DNA of 29,027 bases from Phycisphaeraceae bacterium. Lineage in GTDB: Bacteria; Planctomycetota; Phycisphaerae; Phycisphaerales; UBA1924. The position numbers and the translations under genes were made by a program. Shown piece after piece: positions 15,236-22,811 of the stretch (position 1 is the stretch's first letter; the number at the start of each line of letters is the position of its first letter). Location of the stretch: assembly GCA_009827215.1 (NCBI GenBank), contig WUAJ01000005.1, positions 1 through 29,027 on the forward strand. Direction: 5' to 3'. Under the pieces are notes generated by a model. The model did not search any database, was not told the DNA's origin, and worked only from the letters and a program-made list of their open reading frames with translations.

Positions 15236-16332
15236 GATTGCACAAGTGCCGTCAGATCCGCGATCTTCTCCGTCATCGCGAGGCGCACCATGCACGCATC
15301 AACGAGCGCCCTGGGAGCGGGAGACGACTTGAGTGCTCGCTGGACCGATTCACACAGCGCGATCATGTGCACAATCCCCGCGGCATCGAACTGCCGCGAG
15401 CGATCAAACTCGGATTGCTTCGCTTCGTCGGAGAGCTCGACGAGGTCGGTGTCTACGCCGCAGGAGCTCAGGACCATGAGGTCGCGGAAGCGTTCGAGCA
15501 GGGCCGTGAGCATCTGTTCCGGCGCGATCCCAGTGGAGAGCAGCTGTCCCGTCGCGCGGAGCACGGTCGCGGGATCTCCTTGTGCGATCGCGTCGATCAG
15601 CTCTCCCATGACTTCGCGTTGTGGGAGTCCGAGGAGTTCTTCGAGGAGGTTGATTGTGAGCGTTTTCTCTCCCGATGCCATGAGTCGATCGAGCAGCGAG
15701 AGTGCGTCGCGCATCGAGCCGTTGCCGAGCCGTGCGAGCGTGTAGACGAGCTCGTTGTCCGCTTTGAACTTCTCCTGCTTGAGCACAGCTTCGAGGTGCT
15801 CAGCGATCCGAGTGACTGGGATGTTGCGGAAGTCGAATCGCTGACAGCGCGACTGGATCGTCGCCGGGACTTTGTGTGCTTCGGTGGTGCAGAGGATGAA
15901 CTTCACATGCTCCGGAGGCTCTTCCATGGTTTTAAGCAGCGCGTTGAAGGCCGCGGTCGAGAGCATGTGGACCTCGTCGATGATGTAGATCTTGAAGTGT
16001 CCACGCATCGGTCGGTACGCGGAGTTAGAGATCAGCTCGCGTGCTTCCTCGACCTTGTTGTGCGACGCGGCGTCGATCTCGATGACATCTGTATCCTGTC
16101 CAGAAAACACCGCATCCGCGATGTCATCCTTCTGCTCAGGATTGTTGAGCTCGTTCGCGAAGATCCGCGCCATGGAGGTCTTCCCGACCCCTCGCGTGCC
16201 GATGAACAGGTACGCGTGGTGGACACGATCCGAATCGATCGCGGCTTTGAGCGTCTTAGCGATCGGTTCCTGTCCGATCACAGTGTCAAAGGTGCGGGAG
16301 CGGTGCTTTCGAGCGAGTGCGGTATATGCCAT
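15211..16332 (-). CDS. dnaX: DNA polymerase III gamma/tau subunit, zero-frame (gamma-like) product
   Basis: DnaX is the ATPase of the sliding-clamp loader and, as tau, ties polymerases together at the fork. The 373-residue zero-frame product starts MAYTALARKHRSRTFDTVIGQ, the standard opening. It has Walker A GTRGVGKT (45-52), IDAASH, Walker B IIDEVHML (117-124), LLKTMEEPPEHVKFIL, the SRC arginine-finger motif (161-163) and domain III through about residue 370, ending GGAVKKI. The Cys4 zinc module expected between Walker A and IDAAS is replaced by cysteine-free NNPEQKDDIADAVFSGQDTD. A -1 shift at the A8 run at the end would yield tau. The gene heads a minus-strand operon and lies 51 nt downstream of ffs. 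A TATGAT box 5 nt before its ATG suggests a leaderless transcript. Confidence 0.95.
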   Translation of the reverse strand: MAYTALARKHRSRTFDTVIGQEPIAKTLKAAIDSDRVHHAYLFIGTRGVGKTSMARIFANELNNPEQKDDIADAVFSGQDTDVIEIDAASHNKVEEARELISNSAYRPMRGHFKIYIIDEVHMLSTAAFNALLKTMEEPPEHVKFILCTTEAHKVPATIQSRCQRFDFRNIPVTRIAEHLEAVLKQEKFKADNELVYTLARLGNGSMRDALSLLDRLMASGEKTLTINLLEELLGLPQREVMGELIDAIAQGDPATVLRATGQLLSTGIAPEQMLTALLERFRDLMVLSSCGVDTDLVELSDEAKQSEFDRSRQFDAAGIVHMIALCESVQRALKSSPAPRALVDACMVRLAMTEKIADLTALVQSGGAVKKI

Positions 16333-16337
16333 GAACG

Positions 16338-16343
16338 ATCATA
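16338..16343 (-). promoter_or_regulatory. Candidate -10 element immediately upstream of dnaX
   Basis: TATGAT on the minus strand (16343-16338) is 5 nt from the dnaX ATG at 16332. RNA polymerase would start at or next to the A of ATG, predicting a leaderless mRNA. No Shine-Dalgarno sequence is visible and the -35 region is weak. dnaX could also be read through from ffs. Confidence 0.35.
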
Positions 16344-16383
16344 GGGGCATGGAAATCGGAGTTGGCATCGAAGAAATAACCCA

Positions 16384-16501
16384 CCCTGGTTGACGCCCAG
16401 GACACCAACGGCACCGGGCGACGGCTGCTTATGGCTGCTGCGGTCAAGCCCTGACCAGGTTCACAGGCCACCCGTGCATCGGGCCCGGGCGTCAACCAGA
16501 G
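16384..16501 (-). ncRNA. ffs: Signal recognition particle RNA (4.5S-like, small bacterial type)
   Basis: This RNA binds Ffh and targets nascent membrane and secreted proteins to the translocon. On the minus strand, the ends 16501-16484 and 16401-16384 pair over 18 bp (two G-U pairs), giving a hairpin RNA of about 118 nt without an Alu domain. The centre carries the SRP helix-8 signature: TCAGG (16454-16450), a 10-nt apex, and AGCAGCC (16439-16433). It aligns position for position with the E. coli Ffh-binding site. The apical loop is UGAC (URRC class) where E. coli has GGAA. The position just upstream of dnaX-ybaB matches the arrangement in many bacteria. Exact ends are inferred from pairing. 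Confidence 0.92.
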
Positions 16502-16610
16502 CGGGTCTGGACGAGGATCGTAGGGGGTCAATCGCACAAATCCCATCTGTGAAGCGCCAAGTCCCGCGAGCGGAGCTGAGAATTGGATAGGTTCGTGCGG
16601 ATCTATCCGA

Positions 16611-16616
16611 TATGAT
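16611..16616 (+). promoter_or_regulatory. Candidate -10 element before the small ORF at 16623
   Basis: TATGAT at 16611-16616 is 6 nt upstream of the ATG at 16623, the same geometry as at dnaX on the other strand. No good -35 hexamer is visible at 16-18 nt spacing. Confidence 0.25.
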
Positions 16617-16622
16617 GGATGC

Positions 16623-16883
16623 ATGATCTGGTCTGGAAAACCATCCCAGAAGCAGCTTGACGCCGGCGCTCGGTTCCGAGCTGTGCATTCGAACTTCCTG
16701 ACCCGTGCGCTCCGGAGAGCGCTGCCGTATCCTCGAATCCCGGCTCGTCGTGTCGATGAAGGGGGATTCAGTCACGGCGGACGAGGGGGATGCTTGAAAC
16801 TCCCAGAGCACGAAAAACGGACCGCGATGTGGTGGGCCGCAGCGATGAACCGCTTCGATCGAGTGGACAGTGCTGATTCCTGA
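16623..16883 (+). CDS. Doubtful 86-residue hypothetical protein between ffs and the membrane-protein pair
   Basis: The frame encodes an 86-residue basic protein (MIWSGKPSQKQLDAGARFRA to HEKRTAMWWAAAMNRFDRVD) with no family that I recognise, no signal peptide and no membrane segment. In favour: it is the only sizeable plus-strand frame in the roughly 530-nt gap between ffs and 17030, it has a TATGAT box 6 nt before its ATG, and it shares strand with the genes downstream. Against: there is no Shine-Dalgarno sequence, it is short, and a minus-strand frame overlaps it. It may be spurious or mark an unrecognised RNA gene. Confidence 0.35.
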   Translation: MIWSGKPSQKQLDAGARFRAVHSNFLTRALRRALPYPRIPARRVDEGGFSHGGRGGCLKLPEHEKRTAMWWAAAMNRFDRVDSADS

Positions 16884-17029
16884 TTCGATTGGTGGATTTT
16901 CGCCTCAAAAAGCGGGATTCCTCGCTGATTCCGAGCACTCCAAATGGAGCCGATAGCGGGAATTATCCGATTGATCCCTTACCATTCAGATATTGAACTC
17001 ATTTCAACGCGATAACCCTTGGGGACGCC
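16884..17029 (+). other. Spacer upstream of the membrane-protein pair
   Basis: The stretch contains short A/T-richer segments and several GATTCC-like direct repeats (near 16873, 16914 and 16927), but no convincing promoter or terminator. GGGGA at 17021-17025 is a plausible ribosome binding site for the gene at 17030. The 16502-16622 stretch on the other side of the small ORF also shows no further gene. Confidence 0.3.
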
Positions 17030-17938
17030 ATGACCGATACGCCTGAGACATCGAATACGCCGGAAGAGAATGAAGCAAGCGAGACTCCGACGCCGGATCA
17101 TGTCAAACAGGATTGCGCGAAAGCGCCGCTCAACCCAAAGTGGACGATCAAGCTCGGCATCATCGCCTTCTTCGTGATCGGATTTGGTGGTCTGGGTCTC
17201 TACGACGCGATCATCAAATATCCAGAGCGTGGACAGCGTTACGCGGATTGGGCGAAGTGGCAATACCTCGAAGCCGCGAAAACCGCGGGGAGTGAGCAGT
17301 TCGGGATCTTCCGCGAAGCGAGCGTTGACAATCCAGTGGAGGAATATGAGCGATTGGACGATCCTCAGAAGCGTGAGAGTGATCTCCGCGATGCTGCGAA
17401 CCAATCCTCCCCGAGCCACCTCCGCGCCACTATGCGCAACACGCGATACGACTGGCTTAAAGCACTGAACACGATTGGTAAGCTCACGCCTGAGAATACT
17501 GTTATCGATGATCCAGAAGCGGAGCTCGCGTCGAGCAAGGCACGATGGACATCTTCAACATCCAATCCCAAACCCCTCAAGGGCTACGACATCCCGTCAC
17601 AGTGGGGGATCATGGTCGTCTGTTGGGGAGTCGGCGCTTGGATGTTGCTTCACATGTTCAGGGTGATCGGTCAGAAGTTTTCGTGGGATGCTGATTCAAT
17701 GACGATCACGATTCCGGGTCCGGTATCGGTGAATCCGAATCAGCTCGAAGAAGTGGACAAACGCAAATGGGACAAGTTCATCGTGTTCCTCAAGCTCAAC
17801 GACACACATCCCACACACGCCGGGAAAGAGCTGAAAGTGGATACTTATCAGCACGCATTGGTCGAGGACTGGGTTCTCGCAATGGAAGCTGCATCGCCGC
17901 AAGCGAGCGAATCGCTTTCCCAAGAATCCGGTGAATGA
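17030..17938 (+). CDS. Two-segment membrane protein of unknown function
   Basis: The 302-residue protein has a Pro/Thr/Glu-rich N-terminal tail (1-38), a first membrane segment (about 39-58, TIKLGIIAFFVIGFGGLGLYDA) and a central soluble region of about 130 residues rich in charged residues. A second membrane segment (about 191-211, GIMVVCWGVGAWMLLHMFRV) is followed by a C-terminal domain beginning FSWDADSMTITIPG. No known family is recognised. GGGGA lies 4 nt before the ATG. Its stop overlaps the start of the DUF456 gene by 4 nt (ATGA), so the two proteins are probably made together and may interact in the membrane. Confidence 0.82.
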   Translation: MTDTPETSNTPEENEASETPTPDHVKQDCAKAPLNPKWTIKLGIIAFFVIGFGGLGLYDAIIKYPERGQRYADWAKWQYLEAAKTAGSEQFGIFREASVDNPVEEYERLDDPQKRESDLRDAANQSSPSHLRATMRNTRYDWLKALNTIGKLTPENTVIDDPEAELASSKARWTSSTSNPKPLKGYDIPSQWGIMVVCWGVGAWMLLHMFRVIGQKFSWDADSMTITIPGPVSVNPNQLEEVDKRKWDKFIVFLKLNDTHPTHAGKELKVDTYQHALVEDWVLAMEAASPQASESLSQESGE

Positions 17939-18453
17939 TCTGGATCGTACTTTCTATCGTGCTGCTGATCGTGCTCGTCTGTATGGCGATGACTGCGATC
18001 ACGCTCCCAGGAATCTGGACTATGGCCGCGTGCAGCGCCTTGCTCGCGCTGTGGGTGCCGGAGTATGTTGGGTGGTGGACAGTCGGCGCCCTCTTCGGGA
18101 TTGCGGCGCTCTCTGAGCTTGTGGATTTCATTGCGTCTGCATTGGGGGTCAAGCGGATGGGAGGATCGCGCAGCGGCGCGATCGGATCGGTCATCGGTAC
18201 ACTCGTTGGCGCGATTCTTGGGACATTCATCATCCCGATCCCGATCTTCGGCTCCGTTGTTGGTGGTGTCGCGGGTGCTGGGATCGGCGCATTCCTGGCG
18301 GAGAAATCAATCGCTCAGCGATCGATGCGTGATTCGTTCCGTTCAGGATCAGGAGCCGCGGTCGGGAGACTCATCTCGATGGTGATCAAGCTAATGCTCG
18401 CTGGAGCAGCGTCGGCTGTGTTTGTCACGATGGTGATCTACAACGGATTCTAA
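17935..18453 (+). CDS. DUF456 family membrane protein
   Basis: The 172-residue protein is almost entirely hydrophobic with Gly/Ala-rich segments. MIWIVLSIVLLIVLVCMAMT is followed by LPGIW, then ELVDFIASALGVKRMGGSRSGAIGS. This Gly-rich stretch leads into two glycine-zipper-like membrane hairpins (GTLVGAILGTF and GGVAGAGIGAFLAE). This is the DUF456 pattern, a small inner-membrane family of unknown function. The overlapping ATGA start places it in a two-gene unit with the preceding membrane protein. Confidence 0.85.
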   Translation: MIWIVLSIVLLIVLVCMAMTAITLPGIWTMAACSALLALWVPEYVGWWTVGALFGIAALSELVDFIASALGVKRMGGSRSGAIGSVIGTLVGAILGTFIIPIPIFGSVVGGVAGAGIGAFLAEKSIAQRSMRDSFRSGSGAAVGRLISMVIKLMLAGAASAVFVTMVIYNGF

Positions 18454-18529
18454 CGAAGAAACACGGCAGCGGGACTTCGGATCCGATATGCTCTCAATGG
18501 AGACCGAGTGTTTCGGTTAGGAGATCATC

Positions 18530-18565
18530 CCGGCGCCAGCATCCACTTTCACGCGTTGACGCCGG
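18530..18565 (+). other. Inverted repeat upstream of the PIN-PhoH gene
   Basis: CCGGCG (18530-18535) and CGCCGG (18560-18565) could pair across 24 nt, ending 9 nt before the ATG at 18575. If formed in RNA it could affect ribosome access, but the loop is long and GC-rich hexamers recur by chance in this genome. Confidence 0.25.
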
Positions 18566-18574
18566 TGACAATTC

Positions 18575-19993
18575 ATGAGCGATCAAAAAAGCAATCAATC
18601 GTCTATCAGGTACTATGTTCTCGATACCAATGTCCTTCTGCACAACCCCGATGCGTTGTTTGTGTTTCAGGACAACCACATTGTGATCCCGTACCCAGTG
18701 ATCGAAGAACTCGACGCGATGAAGCGGAGGGAAGACGATGTCGGACGCAATGCACGCAGCGCCATCCGACACATGGATCGTTTGCGTGGGTTCGGAAAGC
18801 TTATCGAAGGTGTAGAGCTTGGCAAGCTCGGGGTTCGCTCAGGCACAGCGACTGGTCGCTTGAGCATTGATGTCGAGGACCATTCTCGGCCTCCGATCCT
18901 GTCTGCGGACAAAGCAGACAATCGAATCATCGCGACGGCGTGGGCGCTCAAGCGAGCCGGGAATCCGGTAGTCTTTGTCTCCAAGGATCTCGCGGCACGA
19001 ATCAAAGCGGACTCCCTTGGACTCCGCTCAGAAGACTTCCGGAACCAGCGTGTCGATGCTGATCGCTTGTACACAGGATACATGGAACTCAAAACCAGTC
19101 GGGATGTCATCGACGATCTCTATGCCGATCGGATGCTCTCAATGGATCGCATCGCAGAGTATTTGAAAGTCGATGACGATGAAGGTGAGTCGTACACTCG
19201 TGAGATCACGCCGAATCAGTATGTGATGCTGACCGATGCACTCGACGAGCACCACACAGGTCTCGCGCGTCGATTGACGGATACCGAGCACTTGATCCCT
19301 GTTGCGAATCAGAAGAAACCAACCTTCGGGATCATGGCGCGCAATGTCCAACAGACGATGGCGCTGGACATGCTCCTCGATGATGAGATCAAACTCGTCA
19401 CGCTGCTGGGAAGCGCAGGAACAGGGAAAACCCTCCTCGCGATCGCAGCGGGGATGACCAAGGTCTTCCAAGAAGAGCGCTTCGACAAGCTCCTCGTCGC
19501 GCGACCGATCATGCCGATGGGCCGCGACATCGGATACCTGCCGGGCGATAAGGACGAGAAGCTCGGCGCGTGGATGCAGCCGATCTTCGATAACCTGACC
19601 TACCTGCTCTCGACGCGAGGCTCACCCCATCAAGCACCAGAGTCCAAGACTACTGAGCAGCGGATCGAGAAGCTCGTTGCCGATGGACGATTGGTGCTTG
19701 AGCCGTTGACTTATATCCGTGGCCGTTCGATCCCACATCAGTTCATGATCGTGGACGAGGCGCAGAACCTGACACCACACGAAGTGAAGACGATCATCTC
19801 GCGTATCGGTGAAGGGACCAAGCTGATCTTGACTGGTGACATCGGACAGATCGACCATCCGTACCTCGATCAGTCATCGAACGGACTCAGCTACACCGTC
19901 GAGAAGATGCGCGGCCTTGGAATGGTCGGACATGTGACACTCGCGAAGTCCGAGCGCTCCGAACTCGCATCACTCGCGGCTGAACTGTTGTAA
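18575..19993 (+). CDS. PIN domain-PhoH ATPase fusion (PhoH2/YlaK type)
   Basis: The 472-residue protein joins two domains. Residues about 11-165 are a PIN nuclease domain with YVLDTNVLLHNP (Asp 17), PVIEELDAMK and ADKADNRIIATA carrying the acidic residues. Residues about 250-472 are a PhoH-type ATPase with Walker A GSAGTGKTLLA (279-289), VARPIMPMGRDIGYLPG, Walker B MIVDEAQN (391-398) and LTGDIGQIDHPYLD. Such fusions (PhoH2) are reported as RNA-unwinding and cleaving enzymes in other bacteria. Length and order match the family. It follows the DUF456 gene by 121 nt and converges on the TPR lipoprotein gene with about 20 nt between stops. Confidence 0.94.
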   Translation: MSDQKSNQSSIRYYVLDTNVLLHNPDALFVFQDNHIVIPYPVIEELDAMKRREDDVGRNARSAIRHMDRLRGFGKLIEGVELGKLGVRSGTATGRLSIDVEDHSRPPILSADKADNRIIATAWALKRAGNPVVFVSKDLAARIKADSLGLRSEDFRNQRVDADRLYTGYMELKTSRDVIDDLYADRMLSMDRIAEYLKVDDDEGESYTREITPNQYVMLTDALDEHHTGLARRLTDTEHLIPVANQKKPTFGIMARNVQQTMALDMLLDDEIKLVTLLGSAGTGKTLLAIAAGMTKVFQEERFDKLLVARPIMPMGRDIGYLPGDKDEKLGAWMQPIFDNLTYLLSTRGSPHQAPESKTTEQRIEKLVADGRLVLEPLTYIRGRSIPHQFMIVDEAQNLTPHEVKTIISRIGEGTKLILTGDIGQIDHPYLDQSSNGLSYTVEKMRGLGMVGHVTLAKSERSELASLAAELL

Positions 19994-20014
19994 AAACACA
20001 ATCCGATCAGAGAA

Positions 20015-20665
20015 TCAGGTGCTCTCGTCGATGACCTTCTCGACGCGGAAGCGCTGACGATCGAAGTACTCGCGCCATTGTGCGTCGCTTTCGCGGAGCT
20101 GTCCGTTGCGGATGTGGTTGAGCACACTCTGATCTCCGATCCCGATCATCTCTGCCGTGCGGACGATGCCGCGGAGTGATGGAAGGTAGTTGGGGTCGCG
20201 ATCAAGCGAACGCTGGAAGTGGGTGTAGGACTCGTCTCCCCATCCGATCTTCTGGTACGCGAGTCCGATGTTGTAGTCGGGACGCGGATCGTTGAGCTGG
20301 AGGTCTGAAGCGATCTTGTACGCCGCGACAGCGTCTGCGTAGTTTTTCTGTGCCATGAGCAGTTGGCCCATGTTGTTCCACGCCGCGAAGATGGTGTTGT
20401 CCTTCTCGATGGACTCGTGGTACTTTTTGAGCGCTTGGTCGAACTTACCCGCTTCGTGGAGCTCGGATGCTTGACGGAAGAGCTCCATCGCTTCGGCGCG
20501 TGAGCGTTGCTTGTACGCTTCGACTGGATCACCTGCAGGTTTGGAGGTGTCGCTCCAGGTACGCTGTGTTGAGCCGCAACCACTGATAAGCGTTGCAGTG
20601 GTCGCGATCAGGAGTGCGGAACGGAGCTTTCCGAAGTGTGGCTGTCGTGGGGTAGGGGTCATCAT
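20015..20665 (-). CDS. TPR-repeat lipoprotein at the end of the type II secretion cluster
   Basis: The product is about 216 residues. The frame is open from 20689, but that ATG overlaps the upstream gene by 17 nt and has no ribosome site. The ATG at 20665 has AGGA 5 nt upstream and gives a normal signal peptide ending in the lipobox LISGC. After a linker there are TPR-type helix pairs: AMELFRQASELHEAGKFDQALKKYHESIEKDN, AAWNNMGQLLMAQKNYADAVAAYKIA and RPDYNIGLAYQKIGWGDESYTHFQRSLDRDP. TPR lipoproteins (PilF/PilW) act as pilotins for secretins in type IV pilus systems, so a helper role for the secretion system is plausible, but inferred only from position. It starts 7 nt after the GspM-like gene. 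Confidence 0.85.
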   Translation of the reverse strand: MMTPTPRQPHFGKLRSALLIATTATLISGCGSTQRTWSDTSKPAGDPVEAYKQRSRAEAMELFRQASELHEAGKFDQALKKYHESIEKDNTIFAAWNNMGQLLMAQKNYADAVAAYKIASDLQLNDPRPDYNIGLAYQKIGWGDESYTHFQRSLDRDPNYLPSLRGIVRTAEMIGIGDQSVLNHIRNGQLRESDAQWREYFDRQRFRVEKVIDEST

Positions 20666-20672
20666 TGAAATC

Positions 20673-21242
20673 CTATTCGATGCGTTCATATCGCGTCAGG
20701 GTGACTTTGACAAGCCAGACCTTCGCGTTGAGATTGATGGTGATCTCGCGGACTTCGAGTCCAGGGATCTGGTCTTGCGAGCGCTGGATCCACTGGAGGA
20801 TCTTCTCCAGTGATGAATCACGCACGCTGTATTGGTAACTATGCAGTCGAGCGCCGCCTTCTGTTCTCGGAGGCGTGTTGCGTGGGAGATCGATCGTGAG
20901 ACCCAGCTGATCTCCGATGCGAGAGAATCGTGTGAGAATATCGGGGATCGGTGCGAGCCGTTCATCGATCGGACTCTCGGCTTGCGCCTGCTCAAGCTCG
21001 TTGATCTGTGTGATCATCCGATCAACATTGATCGCCGCAACCTGGCTATTGCGAAGTCTTTTTTCAGAGGAGCTGTTGTGGTTCCATGAGTACATAAGGA
21101 AGATCAGCGACGCGAAGAAGATCATCAGTCCAAACACAACATAATGCGTCGGACGCGTCTGGCGCTCATTCATCTCGGCTCGTGAAGCTAGCTCGAAGCG
21201 ATCATCAGCGCTGAGTCGGGACTCACTCGTGAGCGTGCTCAT
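20673..21242 (-). CDS. GspM/PilO-like inner-membrane protein
   Basis: The 189-residue protein has a cytoplasmic N-terminus of about 32 residues and a single membrane segment (about 33-52, HYVVFGLMIFFASLIFLMYSW). A coiled-coil-prone stretch (VDRMITQINELEQAQAE) and a small C-terminal alpha/beta domain follow (GLEVREITINLNAKVWLVKVTLTRYE). This topology matches GspM or PilO, which pair with GspL or PilN in the secretion platform. Sequence similarity is too low to name the subunit with certainty. Its start overlaps the GspL-like stop by 4 nt (ATGA). Confidence 0.72.
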   Translation of the reverse strand: MSTLTSESRLSADDRFELASRAEMNERQTRPTHYVVFGLMIFFASLIFLMYSWNHNSSSEKRLRNSQVAAINVDRMITQINELEQAQAESPIDERLAPIPDILTRFSRIGDQLGLTIDLPRNTPPRTEGGARLHSYQYSVRDSSLEKILQWIQRSQDQIPGLEVREITINLNAKVWLVKVTLTRYERIE

Positions 21243-22762
21243 GATGAACTCCCTGTGTTCCAGACACCTGTGAAAGTTGCTTCGATCTGCTCACCTCGTC
21301 TGTTGAGATCAGGAGTAGCGCGCCACTGGATGTGCGAGCCATCGATTGAGCGGAGCGCTTCATTGATCTGTTCCGCGAGCGACAGGTTCTGTGTGCGGAT
21401 CTTAACCTTGACGAGTGTTTGGGAGATTTGGAGGTTGTCGATCTCGATGCCGGACATGCCGAGGACAAAGGAGATGGTTTCCAGTTCTTCGAGGACAGGC
21501 TTGGTCGGCGCGATCTGCACTGGTCCAGTCTTTGCGACGAGCAGGTTCAGTCGTGCTTGCAGTTCCGCAGTCGGAAGACGAAGATCATTGATTGGAGGTT
21601 GCAGTGTCATAATCTGCTCAACCATCGTCGAGCGGACCGATTTGGCGCGATCCTGTGTTTCTGATCCTCGGCTGTACATCGTCCATCCGGTCCATCCGAT
21701 TGCGACACTCGCGACGAGCAGAGCCGCAGCCGCCCAGCGGTACATCGAGCGGTGCGAGCGTCCAGGACGATTGGTGAGCACAGTCCCAACGCTGCTCTCG
21801 CTGTGGTCATCAAGATCCAATGAAGTACGCAAAGTCGTGAGGATGGGGTCCGCTTCGTGTACCAGATCCATCGTCGCGCCGGGCCAATGCTTCGAGAACG
21901 CGCCGGAGATCTCTGATCGATCCAATCCGTCTTGTTCGTCAGGAAGGACAACGACCACACGAAGCGGCGCGACGCCGATCTGTGATGCCCAACCGATCCA
22001 GTCGGCACAGAGTCTTGAGAGATCGGACTGTTGGAGGGTCAGTCCATCGGCGTTGTGACCGATCCGCATGGATCCCGCCGCGAGCAGCTCGCCGTCCTTC
22101 GACCAGGTCCAGAGCAAGCGCGCTCGATGCGGATCGACTACGACACTCGCCGCGACCGGTGTTTCCTCAGATATCACACGCTGAGAATCTCGAACAGTCG
22201 ATCTGTGCGGCGATCCAGGATCCCAGCATCGAGCGATGAGCGACCAGATATTCTCGACGCGACCAATTCGCGTTCCCATCGAATCAAGCTGGTCGATCAG
22301 CAAACGAGCGGGAACATCAGGAGTCGCGACCACGGCTTTGCGTGATCCATCAGAAGTCTTCTCATCGCTGAGCGATTCGTAGTTGACCTCAAGTGGTAGA
22401 TTCGGAAAACGCTCGCCGATCGATGATTGGTATCCACCTTCAAGCTCGTCGTCGCTCCCAATCTCCATCTGATCAATTGCTGCAGAGATCATCTCCGCGC
22501 TGCTCTCTTCTGGTTTGGTCCATGTGCAGACCGCGCCGTCGGTATCGAGACAAAGAACTGGGAGTACTCTGGGGCTGCCGCCGCCGGACTTGAGCCGCTG
22601 TCGGATCCAAACGGCGGCGTCATCAATCGTTTCAAGCACCGCATCAGAAGTCCCGCCGGCGCTTGCATCCCAGTGATCATCCGCGTGGGCGCCGACCATC
22701 CGCACCCCAGCGAGTGCAAGACCTCGATCGGTTCGTTCTAGATAACAGATTCGATCACTCAC
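21239..22762 (-). CDS. GspL-like (PilM-PilN-like) inner-membrane platform protein
   Basis: The 507-residue protein has a large cytoplasmic region (1-340), one membrane segment (343-362, WAAAALLVASVAIGWTGWTM) and a periplasmic part of about 145 residues. The periplasmic part has a coiled stretch and a ferredoxin-like end (VKVKIRTQNLSLAEQINEALRSI). This is the GspL layout: an actin-like cytoplasmic domain that binds the ATPase GspE, a single pass, and a periplasmic domain that pairs with GspM. The cytoplasmic part is too diverged to show ATPase motifs. The start codon is GTG at 22762, with a GAAAGAG site before it. It overlaps the GspM-like gene by 4 nt. Confidence 0.75.
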   Translation of the reverse strand: MSDRICYLERTDRGLALAGVRMVGAHADDHWDASAGGTSDAVLETIDDAAVWIRQRLKSGGGSPRVLPVLCLDTDGAVCTWTKPEESSAEMISAAIDQMEIGSDDELEGGYQSSIGERFPNLPLEVNYESLSDEKTSDGSRKAVVATPDVPARLLIDQLDSMGTRIGRVENIWSLIARCWDPGSPHRSTVRDSQRVISEETPVAASVVVDPHRARLLWTWSKDGELLAAGSMRIGHNADGLTLQQSDLSRLCADWIGWASQIGVAPLRVVVVLPDEQDGLDRSEISGAFSKHWPGATMDLVHEADPILTTLRTSLDLDDHSESSVGTVLTNRPGRSHRSMYRWAAAALLVASVAIGWTGWTMYSRGSETQDRAKSVRSTMVEQIMTLQPPINDLRLPTAELQARLNLLVAKTGPVQIAPTKPVLEELETISFVLGMSGIEIDNLQISQTLVKVKIRTQNLSLAEQINEALRSIDGSHIQWRATPDLNRRGEQIEATFTGVWNTGSSS

Positions 22763-22811
22763 GATGCTCTTTCATTTCTCTATGCAATGGGGAACTTACA
22801 AGGATGAAGAT

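Noticed and set aside
15238..16344. A 368-codon plus-strand frame opposite dnaX
   Set aside because: It mirrors the dnaX coding sequence frame by frame and is rich in Arg/Asp/Glu/His shadow residues; dnaX is unambiguous.
16680..16800. tRNA-Ser-like pieces near ffs (TTCGAA-type T-loop candidates on both strands)
   Set aside because: None of the candidate T-loops has a pairing T-stem with G53-C61, and no matching acceptor stem or anticodon arm could be found.
16461..16811. A 116-codon minus-strand frame upstream of dnaX
   Set aside because: It overlaps the 5' arm of the SRP RNA, has no family features, and its composition looks like a shadow of non-coding or opposite-strand sequence.
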